NCBI GenBank assembly: GCA_003049485.1 | Contig: PYST01000280.1 | Location: 1-33,234, forward strand | Direction: 5' to 3' | DNA length: 33,234 nt | DNA from: Ophioceras dolichostomum | Lineage: Eukaryota; Ascomycota; Sordariomycetes; Magnaporthales; Ophioceraceae | Part shown: one piece after another, positions 19,079-30,082 of the stretch | Layout: each line of letters begins with the position of its first letter | How positions within the stretch are numbered: position 1 is the first letter of the stretch | Program-made: the position numbers and the translations under genes | Notes under the pieces: model-generated | Told to the model about the DNA's origin: nothing | Databases searched by the model: none | What the model saw: the letters and a program-made list of their open reading frames with translations, nothing else

Positions 19079-19863
19079 GGTGGTCTGGTGCGACTTTCGA
19101 ATGACAGTAGAAGAGTCAGAAGATGGTCGTTCGTCCAGCTGCGTGAATTGGGAAAGGAAGCCTCGCAGGAGGGGGGGAGGAGGAAAGCTCTCAGCCGTCG
19201 AGGAATGAACAGGAGGAGGGTTTGATATGTGTAATTGAGGACCCACTTCCCGTTTGGGAGGTGGGATATGCAAGGCTGCCTGGGCGCGCGCGGCACGTGA
19301 ATTCGGTCCCACAAGACGGCGGTCCTGGAACAATGGGATTAATGGGACTCGACCCGTTGCAACTCTGACCACTCTAGGGGACTCGTACCTGAACTAAGCT
19401 CCGGGATTCCGGCCGGAAAAACTCGACTTTTTTTATGACAGCTCTTGACCTTTTGTCGTACTTTTTGAGAACGCCCCGTGTCAGGGCTATCAAGAACTCG
19501 ACCCCCCAATTCACCCTGGACGAGCATACCCAGTCGCTACACGCCGTCCCACCCCCCTGCCATACTCGCCGAGTAGCTGCGAGGTTCTTCAATCAAGCCT
19601 TGGAAACCCGGGATGTGGCCGAGCCTCTAAAGGTGCGTGCGTTCTCTTTCCAAGCAAAACAGTCCGAGCTGCAAGCTTGCCACCTCCCTCCTGAGTTACC
19701 CCATCTTCTACCTGCTCCACGAACCTACTGGTACTGTGTGACATTGACTTCCCAATGTGCCAATGCCTACCTCTCTACCTAGAGGCAGCTACCTACATAG
19801 CTTCCCCTACTTGCATCTCTGATGCGCTGACCATATCTCCATCTCCCTGCCAGATCTCGAGCC
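19079..19863. promoter_or_regulatory. divergent promoter region of the SNF2-RING and mS41 genes
   Basis: 785 bp between two start codons on opposite strands, with no convincing frame in it. Both promoters must lie here, or overlap. No clear TATA box was identified. The mS41 side has a pyrimidine-rich leader with CTACCT-type elements (19767-19800). Confidence 0.6.
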
Positions 19864-20601
19864 ATGCCCCCGATCAATCTCTCCCCACCCCTCGCCAGCT
19901 TCGTGCGCCAGCCGGGCGCCCTCCTCAGTCTCAATCCTCCCCGCCAGCCATCAAGATGGGCCAGTCATTCTGCTGCCCTCGGCTCTAATCAATTCGTCCG
20001 AGCTGAAAAGATACCGCAGCCGACCCCCTTCGTGCCGGACGTGGCGACGTTCCTCAAGGTCATCGGCCGAGGATGCTCCAAGCACGCCGCCGCGTTCCCG
20101 TCCTGGGAGGCGCTCTTCAGCACGGACTCGGACCAGCTGCACAAGGCCGGGATCGACATCCGCAAGAGCCGGTACATCCTGTCCTGGCTGAAGCGGTTCC
20201 GGGAGGGGAACTACGGGGCCGGCGGCGACATGAAGCACGTCACCCCCGACGGCGTCGCGCACTTGAGGGTGATGGCCACCCTGCGCGAGTCGGAGGCCGG
20301 CGGGATCAGCAAGCAGAAGACCGTGTACAACGTGCCCACCGGCGTCAGGCCCGAGGAGCTCCGCCTCGAGGACCTGGTCCGACCCCGGGGCTACTCGTGC
20401 ACGCACAGCAAGACCGTGCTGGGCCCTTACGCGAAGCCCGCCAAGGGCAGCGGCCATGCCAAGGTCGAGGTCACCGAGGGCATGTGGGAGGACAAGCAGG
20501 GACGCAAGATCGACGGCGGCGAGAGGAGGCGTGCTCAGGTCAGGTTCGAGAGGGGCGTCGCGGAGCGGAAGGCCGCGAGGGAGGCTAAGGGCTTCGCTTA
20601 A
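19864..20601 (+). CDS. FYV4: mitochondrial small-subunit ribosomal protein mS41 (IGR motif)
   Basis: A single exon of 245 codons. Residues 1-45 are rich in Ser, Arg and Pro and lack acidic residues, as in a mitochondrial presequence. The IGR domain follows: PDVATFLKVIGRGCSKHAAA with IGR at residues 67-69, then FPSWEALF, then GIDIRKSRYILSWLKRFREG to residue 115. The rest (EELRLEDLVRPRGYS, basic C-terminus) agrees with filamentous-fungal homologues, which are longer than the yeast protein. mS41 is a fungal mitoribosomal subunit, known in yeast as Fyv4. The start ATG follows a pyrimidine-rich leader, and no in-frame ATG precedes it nearby. The gene looks intact. Confidence 0.9.
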   Translation: MPPINLSPPLASFVRQPGALLSLNPPRQPSRWASHSAALGSNQFVRAEKIPQPTPFVPDVATFLKVIGRGCSKHAAAFPSWEALFSTDSDQLHKAGIDIRKSRYILSWLKRFREGNYGAGGDMKHVTPDGVAHLRVMATLRESEAGGISKQKTVYNVPTGVRPEELRLEDLVRPRGYSCTHSKTVLGPYAKPAKGSGHAKVEVTEGMWEDKQGRKIDGGERRRAQVRFERGVAERKAAREAKGFA

Positions 20602-20633
20602 GGATTTCGGTTGCTGTCCTGAAGACCGGCCTG

Positions 20634-20664
20634 TATCTAGGTAGATACCTACCTACCTAGGTAC
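20634..20664. repeat. dispersed ACCTAGGT-type motif cluster
   Basis: TATCTAGGTAGATACC followed by repeated CTAC and ACCTAGGTAC, about 35 bp after the mS41 stop. On the transcript it could fold on itself because TAGGTA and TACCTA are complementary. Confidence 0.6.
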
Positions 20665-22111
20665 TTTGGAGAGGGGATCGCTGGCGAGCCAACACCCCGG
20701 CCGCCGCGCCCTGTGCATGCCCTAGGTTGCATGACCATGACCTCAGAGTGGTAACCCATGTCACTATCTTATGTATATTTTCTCTCGCCAGGCGGCTTGT
20801 AGTGCGTGTGTGTATAACATCAGTCGGCAACAGCAATCGACTTCCCCCTCGTCTCGCTTGTCTGCGTAAGGCCGGCTAAGTGCGGCGTCCGTCTTGTCCC
20901 AAGTCATCATCTAGAATTCAGAGGGACAGGAGCACAGTCCAGTCTCTCTCTGTTGAGAGTCTGGCTTACACCTTCCGTGCATTTCAATTCGAATCCCGGC
21001 TCGTTCTCGCTGTCCGTGACTTCCAGTTGCCCTTCTCAATGTGGCGCTTGAATCGGCAGTCCTTTCCTCTGGTCCTCGTACGAATGTTGGGTAGACAAAA
21101 GAGTGAGCCTCATCAACGCGACCCGCGTGGCGAGGAGAAGGGGCGTTGGGGCGCAACTACAAGTTGAGATCAGGCTCGGCGGGAAGGGGCTAGGCACTGA
21201 ATGGACTGAATGGATGGCCATGCCCAGCCTGTTTCCAAAATCTCAACTGAATGCTCCCCGAGACTTCCACTTCATGCCTGATAGCCATCCGAGGGCTTGA
21301 AACCCACCTGACTATCCGTACGCAGCTTTCTCCGCGAACGAATCTATCTATCTGCCTGGGATGGCTGCCTAGGTGATGTTCTCTCTTACCCTTCATCCCA
21401 GGGTCTCCGGAATCCATCCGTGCCGGCGGCGACGACGTGGGTCAGTGCAACGCCCCGAGACATCTGACAGCGCGAGGAAGGCTATGCCAGGAGGAGGCCA
21501 AGACAGAAGCTGAAGGTGAAAAGGGCAAAATTCTCGAAGCTCAGACGGCGAGAGTCGTCGTCAGCAATATATGGCAAACAACACCTTCTTCACCCCCTTG
21601 GTCACAGGCAGATAAATTTCATGCGACGCAGCACCAATAGTTGTCATCATCACCATCCTGTGTACCTCGGCAACCATCCCTCAATTTCAGCAATTTCAGC
21701 CTCAGCTGTCTGACAGGGACGACGCAACCATCCAGCCTTTTCCTCTTCTGTTCTAGAAAGACGACGTAGAAGCTTATGCTTGTGGATGTGGATGCCAGCC
21801 TCGCGGCCGCAAAACCTCACCGCAAGTCGCCATGCCCACCCTCATCATCTCCATGACCATACTAGGTAGAACCACCTAACTTATGTAGGTAGCCACCAAC
21901 TTGATGCGACGTCTTACCCGGGCGGCAGATGGCCGGAACCCTCGAGAAGAGAAGTGGCCGCCATTGTGCTTTCCCAGCCACTCTGGCCTTCCATTGGAGA
22001 CAATAGTAATCAGCCTCCTATTCTATCCTCTCTCCCTCTTTCCTTTCCCGTTAGTCGGTGTCAGGGGGTGGCGGCGGCGGGGAACCAGCTTCCAGACATA
22101 TTTCAGTTCTA

Positions 22112-22154
22112 ACTACCTACCTACCTTACCTACCTATTTAAGGTACCTACCTAG
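22112..22154. repeat. dispersed ACCTAGGT-type motif cluster
   Basis: CTACCTACCTACC, TTACCTACC, TATTTAA, then GGTACCTACCTAG: a CCTA-repeat array with a KpnI-like GGTACC centre. Confidence 0.6.
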
Positions 22155-24703
22155 TATCTAATGGAGGTCAGCAAACGGCATCGCAAGCATAGCAAGCGAG
22201 TGCGAAATAATCTCCCATTGATTAACCATTTTCATCGCAGTGTTGACTCCGTTTTCGGAGCCGGGTCAGCGTTCTGACTCTTCTCCTTTGTTTCCAGATT
22301 CTCGGGTCTCACAGGCGGGCTGGCTCTCGCTAGTTTCCTGTCTGTCCGGACTCCAGAGACCAGTCTGGGCCGCCGTCCCGTCAGTCTGACATCTCACCGC
22401 ATCATAGCGGACATAGGGCTGAGAGCACCAATAAAACATCAATGCACAATAGCTAAAGGTACAGGGGACGCCAAGGCGGGGAGAGGGGTACGGTGTAAAG
22501 AAGTCACCAAAGGAAAACCATCGCAGTCGATCTATACTGTTCAGAATTCGTCTAGAAAATTTCGGCTGAGGTTTTCGAAAGGGGTTGTTGGGATGGAGAT
22601 GCAGACGTGGCCAACGTGCACAGGGCTGGCTGGAACGACCCAGCAGGACGGTCGTTGGATCGCCACCGCTTCGCTTTGGCCGGCCGGGGCAAAAGAGGCA
22701 CCACTGCGTGGGGTGACTGGGTCAGCCAGCAAGCCTTGAGAGGTGGTGACGAAGAGGCTGTGTTCCACGCCTGAAAGCTGTCGGTGGCTTAAACTAACGA
22801 ACGACGACGCGCAGGAAGAGAAAAAAAAACGGTTGGTCGTTACGCACCAGATCTTCCGATTTCTTATCGTGTTCGTCGTTTTTCGCCTTCATCTTCCCTT
22901 TTCATGATCGATTCCCACCATCCTGGGCCTACCAGTTATAGTAGCAGTGCTCGATTAAGCCCATACTACAGATGGGTTAGGTACCAGGTCTCCTTATCCC
23001 ACGCGTCCAGCCAGCCATCCAGTCTGCCCTACCACTTGGCACTAATACCGACGGGGACACCGACCTTGAGAAAACCGAAAAGTCGAAGCCTAACGTTCGT
23101 GTTGCCACAGACTGGTGATAGGTCCTAAGATTTGCCAAGGCTGAGCTGAGAACGAAATTCGAACTCTCAACCACAACCAACCTCACAGGCGTAATCATCA
23201 TGAGCCATCGCCATCCGGGTCGCACAACTCACTAGCATCAAGTTAGCAAAGCACACCACACGCCGATCTTTTTTTTTTCTCTCTCTCTTTTTTTTTCGCA
23301 ACTTCCATGCATCCTGGTCCCCCTTAAATCGTTGTGTCACGGGTGACGACGTCACTCGATTCAAGTAGGTACAGGTAATTTGCACTGCGTCTTGGCGTCA
23401 GTAAAGACGGCAACGCAAAGCAAGCCACTGTCTGCACTGCTTGCATCTTTGCTTTCTCACACGCCCTCCCCTCCTGCCCCCTCCGCAGCATCGGGAGCGC
23501 ACGCCCGACGACGACGAGAATGCCCAAATCAGACCAAAGGTACGATGTACGAACCTGACGAAGTCGTCGTCGTCGTCGGCCTCCTCCTCCTCCTCCGCCT
23601 CGCCGGGCGTCGTCGTAGTCACACGAACTGAAAGAAAATACGGTCAAAGAAGGGGTACAGAACGAGGTAACCAGTCCGTCCATCCGTCCGTCCACACCGT
23701 TCTCACTCATCATCACAGCAGCCGACTGGCCAGCCATCCAGACAGACAGCCACCCTTGGGTTCACCTCCTTGGGCTGCGTTGTAGGGCGTCGTGTGTTGC
23801 AAGACAAACCGCTTGCCCTACCACCCACTAAGGTGCCTACCTCCCGACCAACCTGGATAGCAACTCGTCTCTTTTAATCCCCTCATCTCACCACCCCCCA
23901 CCACCACCTTCTTGGGGGCGGCGCCTCGCTGCGAGATAAATGTCACCGACGCCCGACTCTCTCAACCATCCACCGGTCGGTTGGTTGCCTGGGCGCGGGG
24001 CCATGAAGCACGCCGAGCAACCGTGCCTATGAGAACAACTAACTGTCCGGGCCCTGAGATGGAGGGGGAGAAGGGGAGAAGAAGGAACCAGTCGGAGCTC
24101 CGAGGCGGAGCTCGGCTTCACATCGAGAAGCCCGCCGGCCCCGCCAAGACATGATGAGTGCAGTAGTACTCTGGACAGAACAGACTTTGGTGCATCCCGT
24201 ATTTTACAACGTAGAAGGTCGGCCTGACACAAGGTACCGAGAGTTGACGGCGAGCGGTCCAAACAATTGAATTCCACCACACCACCATCCCCTAGTTCAT
24301 TGATTTTCATTGATTTCCCCTGCAGCTGATGACGATTTCTGGGACCTTGGGCCTGCCTGGCCTTTGCACCACTTGGACCTGGACCCCTCCTCCACCTCTG
24401 CAACCCGTGTTCCGTATGTATGCACGTTTGATGCATGTACCTACCTAGGTTAGGTTTTTTTTTTTCTCCATCCCAGAACATTTTTCGGATGAGTCACACA
24501 TGTTGTTGAATGAAGCAATGTAAGTCCGTGCTTGGCATAGGTCCGCCCGGAGCCGGGCTCGAGTTCCCACTTATCAGTCCGTTTCCGTCTTTCCTCTCTC
24601 AGTCTTTCTCTCCTCGTACCTGCAAGTGGGTGTCCTCCTTCCGTAGTCCCATGTATGTGATCGGCGGTTTAGCATTGGGGTCAAGTGATCAGTATCTATG
24701 GAC

Positions 24704-24724
24704 GTACCTACCTATGTACCTAGG
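24704..24724. repeat. dispersed ACCTAGGT-type motif
   Basis: GTACCTACCTATGTACCTAGG; a related copy, GTACCTACCTAGGTTAGG, lies at 24437-24454. Confidence 0.6.
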
Positions 24725-24969
24725 GAAGAGAGTCGAACCCGGGGTCGTCGCCATCCCCACCATCCCGCAAGCTACCTTAGCTAGTCTTGTCCGCTAAGCT
24801 CGTTTTTCTTCTCCAATATCTAAATATGACTGGGACCCTGAAGGTGATGTGATGGACGCACAGAAGTGCAGCATGGTCGGGCGTGCGTGCGTGCATGCCT
24901 GTCTGTCGGTGTCCAAATCAAGTCAACCTTCTCGATGCAGAACAGGAGGGACCGACCCCCAAGGCTGTT

Positions 24970-24999
24970 GTTGCTAAAGTTATGGTTGCTAAAGTTATG
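24970..24999. repeat. perfect 15-bp tandem duplication
   Basis: GTTGCTAAAGTTATG occurs twice in a row without mismatch, in otherwise featureless DNA. Confidence 0.9.
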
Positions 25000-26906
25000 A
25001 TTAAGAGTTGGGTTTTTTTTGCGGCTGAGGGGCATCCTCAGAGAAAAGAGTAAGTTGCCACGGCATAGAATCGTCCTATCATATCTTTAAGGGAAGTGTG
25101 GCGTGTACGTAGGGCAGGTCCTCGCGTGGAATGGGGTGTGTCGCTGTCCCATTGTGACCATCCGTGCCCTTCCCGCCAGCAAGTTTCGAGCGTGTCTGCC
25201 GTTCAGCCTCTATCTCCGCCTCTCTCTGGGGATAGCATCAGGGGTTAGGGGCAACGGGGTATGTGTAGCCCCAGCAGCAGCAGCAGCAGCAGGCGGGTGG
25301 GCGAGGAAAGCCACCCGGCATCCGGGATTGGTGGGAACGTCAGCCAAAAACGATGGTCACGGATGCCAACATCTCATCTCCTTTTCTTGTTGGAGTGAAC
25401 TCTCAGCAGAATGGTTGGTCGCTGAACCCGGTCGATAGTCGACACTGACAGATTTCGCTCGCTTCATCCTTCCCGTGGAAAAGCCAATATTAGATTAGCG
25501 TACTGTTCTGTGCTCATCCCCGGCACCGTTAGTTGGAGCACAGGAGCAGAATATGGACGGCAGCGGGTACGGAAGCCGGAGCAAGGCACGCACTACGCGT
25601 GTGCATGTGTGTATGTGCCCGTGCCTCGGCGTCGGGTCGCTGGCTTCATCACCGTTGTTGTCGATGCTGTTGTATCTCCTCGTACGCGCGGGATTCCGCC
25701 AGGGCCCTGACAATCTGTGAAATGACGAACGGTGCACAAGACCCGCCATGAGATGTGACTGGTCGGTGTGGATTACGTTTACTGGCTTCCGCCTTGTGCT
25801 TGGTGTGATGATCTGGTGGTGGTGGTGTTCCTCCGTGGGTATGTGTGGCGTGGCTGTAAGTGATAGCAGCATCATTAATTGCAGCTGTGTGGGTGGACTG
25901 GGGGCTAGGTGGGCTTGTTAGGTGGTGTCTGTGTGTAAGTGATAGTGGATGAATCTCGGAAATAGGCCAAGCAAGCACCAGACTCGGGCTGGGATCGGGG
26001 CGCGGTCCTTCGTCCCCTCCGAGCCCACGTTGATCTTTCGCTTTCGCATCGCTCGCTTTGGCATGCGTCACCACCGACGCATGATGCGGCAAAGAAGAGA
26101 AGTAGAAAAATGAAAATAAAGCAAGGGGGGGAAAACTTTTGGCGAAAAGAGCCAATGGAGTGAGTGCGCGTTCTGGCAACGAAGGCTCGATCAATTAGGA
26201 TCGAACTCGCAAGCAGGCATGCGTAACCCGCATTCTAGGCGGGCAGAGGAGAAAACGTGGCCTTACACTTACACCAAACAGCAACGCCGCCGGCCTTTCT
26301 TCAGTATCCCCACCCTCGCTTCCCCCCAAGGCATCACGCCGAATCGGCAAGGCCCAAACTTGATCGTTCCAGCCAAGTCAGTCGATCGTAGAGGGGTGTG
26401 TGTTCCTTGTTGATTTCGAAGACGGGGGAGGGAGGAAGGGAAATGGGGTGTGGGCGAGAGGTGAACAGTGCGACCGCTCCTCAGACTGGTGAGGTTCCTT
26501 GGTCGCTAGGGTTAGAACTTGATAGTGCCAAGCTGACCAGCTAGGCAACATCGAAAAAAAAGATTCCGTGGTGGGTTCGGACGCGTGTGAGCCCTCACGC
26601 AGGCGGTAGTAGTGAATGAGAGGATGAGAGGCAGGGGACCGGGTCCGAAAGGAATTGGTCAATCATATCGGTGATAGGAGCTGACCTAGAGGATTGCCCT
26701 TCAAACCGAGGAGGCCAAATTGGGACTCCAGAACCACCATACTAGCATACCAGCATGGCACTGGCACTGAGATTGTCTGTACAGTACTAGTGGTAGTAGT
26801 GCTTGGAGTGTGCAGCATCCTTTGATCAGCTCCATTACAGTCAGTCAAGATCTCAAGTCGTCTCAATGCCTCTTGGTGTTCCCATCTGCCGAGGTGCAGA
26901 TTCTCT

Positions 26907-27250
26907 CTATCTTCGAGGATTACATGTAGGCAGTTGTACGCCCACACACTCTCTCTGATCACTAAGCTGGCCGGCATGCTCGAAGGCTGGCTGGCTGGCT
27001 GGCTGGCTGGAGGTCGAGCGCGGGGAGCCTCCCGTTAAGCTTATTCTCAGCCCTTCGACGATTGATGTGTGATCCTCAATGGCCCGCACTGTGGACTGCT
27101 CTGGGCCGTGCTCACTGCCCGCCTGCTGCTGTTTGTGCTCGAGACCCGTTCGCTCGGAGTCGCTGTTCCAGGTGGGACTGGCACCCGCCTCCGGAGGTTT
27201 TTTGCCCATAAACGTTGAAAGCTCACTGGCTCCCCACTGCCTCCCATTTC
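26907..27250 (-). other. weak candidate coding fragment
   Basis: The minus strand is open from about 27255 to 26907, with many C/G-ending codons in its first two thirds. It reads RNGRQWGASELSTF, MGKKPPEAG, ASPTWNSDSERTGLEH and EQSTVRAIEDHTSIVEGLR. It then becomes repetitive through the GGCT tract (SQPASQPA). A neighbouring frame continues with ESVWAYNCLHVILEDRENLH and WEHQEALRRLEIL. I do not recognise a family. It may be an exon or decayed gene, or chance. Confidence 0.25.
26985..27010. repeat. (GGCT)n microsatellite
   Basis: Six and a half perfect GGCT units. Confidence 0.9.
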
Positions 27251-27353
27251 GTGCGAATGAGGGGATTCAATGCGAGGTCCTGCTGGAGCTGGCACACGAT
27301 CCTGGTCGGTGATGAACTCTGCTCTGCCACATTAGCACAGGACAGTTAACATA

Positions 27354-27369
27354 CTAGGTACCTACGTAC
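27354..27369. repeat. dispersed ACCTAGGT-type motif
   Basis: CTAGGTACCTACGTAC, the same CTAGG/TACC building blocks as the other copies. Confidence 0.5.
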
Positions 27370-28326
27370 TACATGCATCATCGCCTGGGGTTGTTGGATG
27401 TGAGGATGTGCGCTCGCAGCAAACCGCCCTTTTCGACATGGCGTCTTGGCGTTTTCCCACCTCGTATCTCACTTTCTACTTGGAAGAGGCCAACAAGACG
27501 AAAAACTGCGCGGCATGTCCTGACAATAAAGAGTGGCCGATTCGAAGCGACTCGAAGCTGCGTGTCCCCTACTACGAGTCTTTTTGGAGGAATCATATGA
27601 CGCGCAAGGCGCAAATTTTAATTCTGAGGTGCCATCCGAGTTAGACGCAGCAGGTACTATGATTCATCCTGAGGACGCAACCTGGAATGCAGTCAGTCCA
27701 ACCTTCTGACGTAACGCTAGCCTGATTAGTCCCATCAGATTCCGGCGTGGCTTGCAGGCGGCCACCACCACCCCACGGAACGACGGAAGTATTCGGCGGG
27801 CACGCGATCTGAAGAGTCATCCTCAACTTTTATAGTCCATGGTCGATACGGCTTCGGGAAGGTCACCGCCAGAGTTCAGGGTTTCGCCCACCGGTTTCCG
27901 GCGAAGGCGGAGAAGACGGACAGGACCTGAACTCGCAATGAGCCACAATACAGTGAGGATGTGGTGTGAAGGAAACAGGCTTGACGGCAGGGTGGTCATT
28001 GCGGACGATGGGCTCCGCAGTAGCTGGCACAGTGAGAACCTAAGTCATCAACCATCGACTTGCGTTGACAGACTAACTGCAAAGAACCTTCCCATAATCC
28101 TATCATTCCTATCGAGCCAGGACAGCAGGGACTCGGCCGGCATCCCTTCCCTGTCTTGGTTGGACCCCCTGTCGAACATTTCTACATAGTCCATCTTCAC
28201 AAGGATCTCCCACAACCAACCGATGCGGCCGACCACCCTCCAACGGTTCCCGAATCCCACTAATATGGGATGGGGAACGGCTGGGGGGCAGAATCTGGTC
28301 GAGTGCGTCCTGATGGGGTTTACTGT

Positions 28327-28343
28327 CTAGGTACCTACCTAGT
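28327..28343. repeat. dispersed ACCTAGGT-type motif
   Basis: CTAGGTACCTACCTAGT, near-palindromic around GGTACC. Confidence 0.55.
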
Positions 28344-28606
28344 TGTAGTATTTTTGGTCATTTTTCTCGTCATGTTACAACTCACATTCCCTCAGTCTCT
28401 TCTCGTTTTCTCATTTTGCATCGTGTCTCGGGTTCTTCGTTCTTCGATATCCTACTTGGCCCATCTGGTTCAGCTGGCCGCCGTCTGTCGTCCCCCCTGC
28501 CCCAATGTCGAGGGCCGATTTGCTCCTGCAACCGTTGCGCACGTCCATCTCTGATTAACTCGACACGGCGGTTGGCAACGCGGGAAAAACGGGATGGCAT
28601 GGCTTG

Positions 28607-28636
28607 CTGAAGTACCTACCTACCTACCTACTTCAG
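28607..28636. repeat. inverted repeat enclosing CCTA units
   Basis: CTGAAGTA (28607-28614) and its exact reverse complement TACTTCAG (28629-28636) flank CCTACCTACCTACC. This is the only copy where I see clear terminal inverted arms around a CCTA array. Confidence 0.75.
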
Positions 28637-28888
28637 TACATAGGTAGCATGGCTGCTCGCATGGCTGGCTAGCGACCAGTATCGTCGTCCTATCCCTTGC
28701 CGTTGACGTTGCTCTGCCGCAAGCCGTTCTGGTCCCCCATGCAAGTTGCATGTCGGCCGCGTTGGGAGCGTTGTCGTCTGGTCTTCCCGTACCCCCCTCC
28801 CCTTTCTTTCGTCCTATCCCCGCGCCCTTCTTTTTACTCCCACGTCCCCTTACGGCCGTCACCCCAGGGACAGCAGTCGCTCCTGCCT

Positions 28889-28968
28889 CCCACACGCCCA
28901 CACGCCCACACGCCCACACGCCCACACGCCCACACGCCCACACGCCCACACGCCCACACGCCCACACG
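28889..28968. repeat. perfect 8-bp minisatellite, ten copies
   Basis: Ten uninterrupted copies of CCCACACG, then CGCACTC. It lies about 1.1 kb upstream of the basic-region gene. Because 8 is not a multiple of 3, every frame cycles through the same peptide, which makes artificial open frames on both strands. Confidence 0.95.
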
Positions 28969-30082
28969 CGCACTCTTGCCGGTGCGCTGGTGTACACCTT
29001 CCACTTATCATCTCAACATACAAGTATACCTACACGTAGCTCCACCTACTCACTCTCGCATCACTTTCGTTCACCCTTTCGTCCACCCTTCACCGCCCAC
29101 GTTGAAGGCTCAGGAACGACCGAAATAAACACGCCCTGCTTGGCGCGTGGCCTCTCGTTGAACCCAAACACCCCCTCCTCATCAGCCCTCTTTTCTGATG
29201 CAACACAAACCCTCTCCCAACCTTCATTTTGGCAGGACCCCGTCATCTTCGACTCCCTGCCTTCCAGCTCCCGAGACTCCACCGCTATCCTACTCTATCC
29301 CTGCTCTCCTCCTACATACTCCCCTCCTCCAGGTGGCAGGTGGGCTAAAGGAGACCACGGCTCGTCACCGTCGCGGGTACCTACCCTTCGTCGGATCCAC
29401 AAAGGCCGCCTTCATCAAGCCCTCCTCCTGCGCGTCAGGACCCGTTGCGGTTGGCCTCCCTCTCCAACTACTTCGTCCTCCTCGTCCACTGAGACAGCAG
29501 GACGGCCCATCACACGCAAGTATTGATAACTCCCTGCGTCACCCTCCCCCTCCCATTGACGCTCCAGCCCTCCATTTCCCTTGCTCCATACTACTCGGCC
29601 TTGTCCGTCATAAGCCCCCCCGTGCGATACTTCCGCGTCATCTTGGTCCCGACTCCCGTCTTTATTCTCTGTTCGAGTCCTCGACCGAGGAAGTGTCACC
29701 AGCTAAGCCCTACGAGTCTGCTCCACAATCAGCCTTGTGATCTCCTACAGGAAACAAAGCAGGCTTCATCTCGCAACACTCGTTCTATTCTTCAGCTCGA
29801 GACCATCCTGCAGTCCGCTCATCAGCTTCTAGAGGACGTCCGTCTATATAAGAGGCGGCTCCAACACCTACCTTGCTCGATTCACAGCGGAGAGCACCGC
29901 ATTGACATCTATCCCCTCACAGTCAGACCAGCCGGTCTTAAAGCTACACCTCTCTCTATCTGCTCATAGTCCTGTGCATTCCACGGCGAAAGAGCCCCTC
30001 ATCTTCCTGCCTCACAGCCGTTCAGCAGAGCCCCTGAACTTTTGTGAGCTTCGCATCCTCTTTATCGCTGCCCCGTTGTTAG
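28969..30082 (+). promoter_or_regulatory. promoter and long pyrimidine-rich leader of the basic-region gene
   Basis: Strongly C/T-rich on the plus strand, as in many filamentous-fungal promoters and leaders. Short frames such as 29198-29740 show no conserved motif and are taken as non-coding. Upstream ATGs exist, so upstream open frames could influence translation if transcription starts early. Confidence 0.5.
29845..29852 (+). promoter_or_regulatory. putative TATA box
   Basis: TATATAAG, about 230 bp before the ATG at 30083, in the right orientation for that gene. Confidence 0.5.

Larger units (their letters stand above)
20602..28888. other. long intergenic region without a firm gene
   Basis: More than 8 kb with only short, overlapping frames on both strands and no motif I recognise. 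Contents: several ACCTAGGT-type clusters, CT- and CGT-rich low-complexity stretches (23265-23300, 23460-23620), a 15-bp perfect tandem duplication (24970-24999), a GGCT repeat (26985-27010), and one weak coding candidate (26907-27250, minus). No tRNA was found by inspecting T-loop-like sequences. Multi-exon genes with short exons, or non-coding RNAs, could be missed. Confidence 0.5.

Noticed and set aside
23888..24481. Minus-strand frame of 197 codons
   Set aside because: Codon use and composition do not resemble the verified genes, and no motif or splice context supports it.
24700..24800. tRNA on the minus strand (GGGTTCGACTC T-loop-like sequence)
   Set aside because: The T-stem does not pair, and no acceptor or anticodon stem could be built around it.
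26180..26245. tRNA-like GAGTTCGATCC sequence on the minus strand
   Set aside because: T-stem arms do not pair and no cloverleaf fits.
28889..28968. CRISPR-like array
   Set aside because: Units are contiguous without spacers, and the window is a fungal nuclear genome; it is a minisatellite.
28750..29526. Open frame of about 258 codons with PHAHTPTR repeats
   Set aside because: The peptide repeat is the translation of the 8-bp minisatellite, which is open in all plus frames and also on the minus strand; the flanks have no conserved motif.
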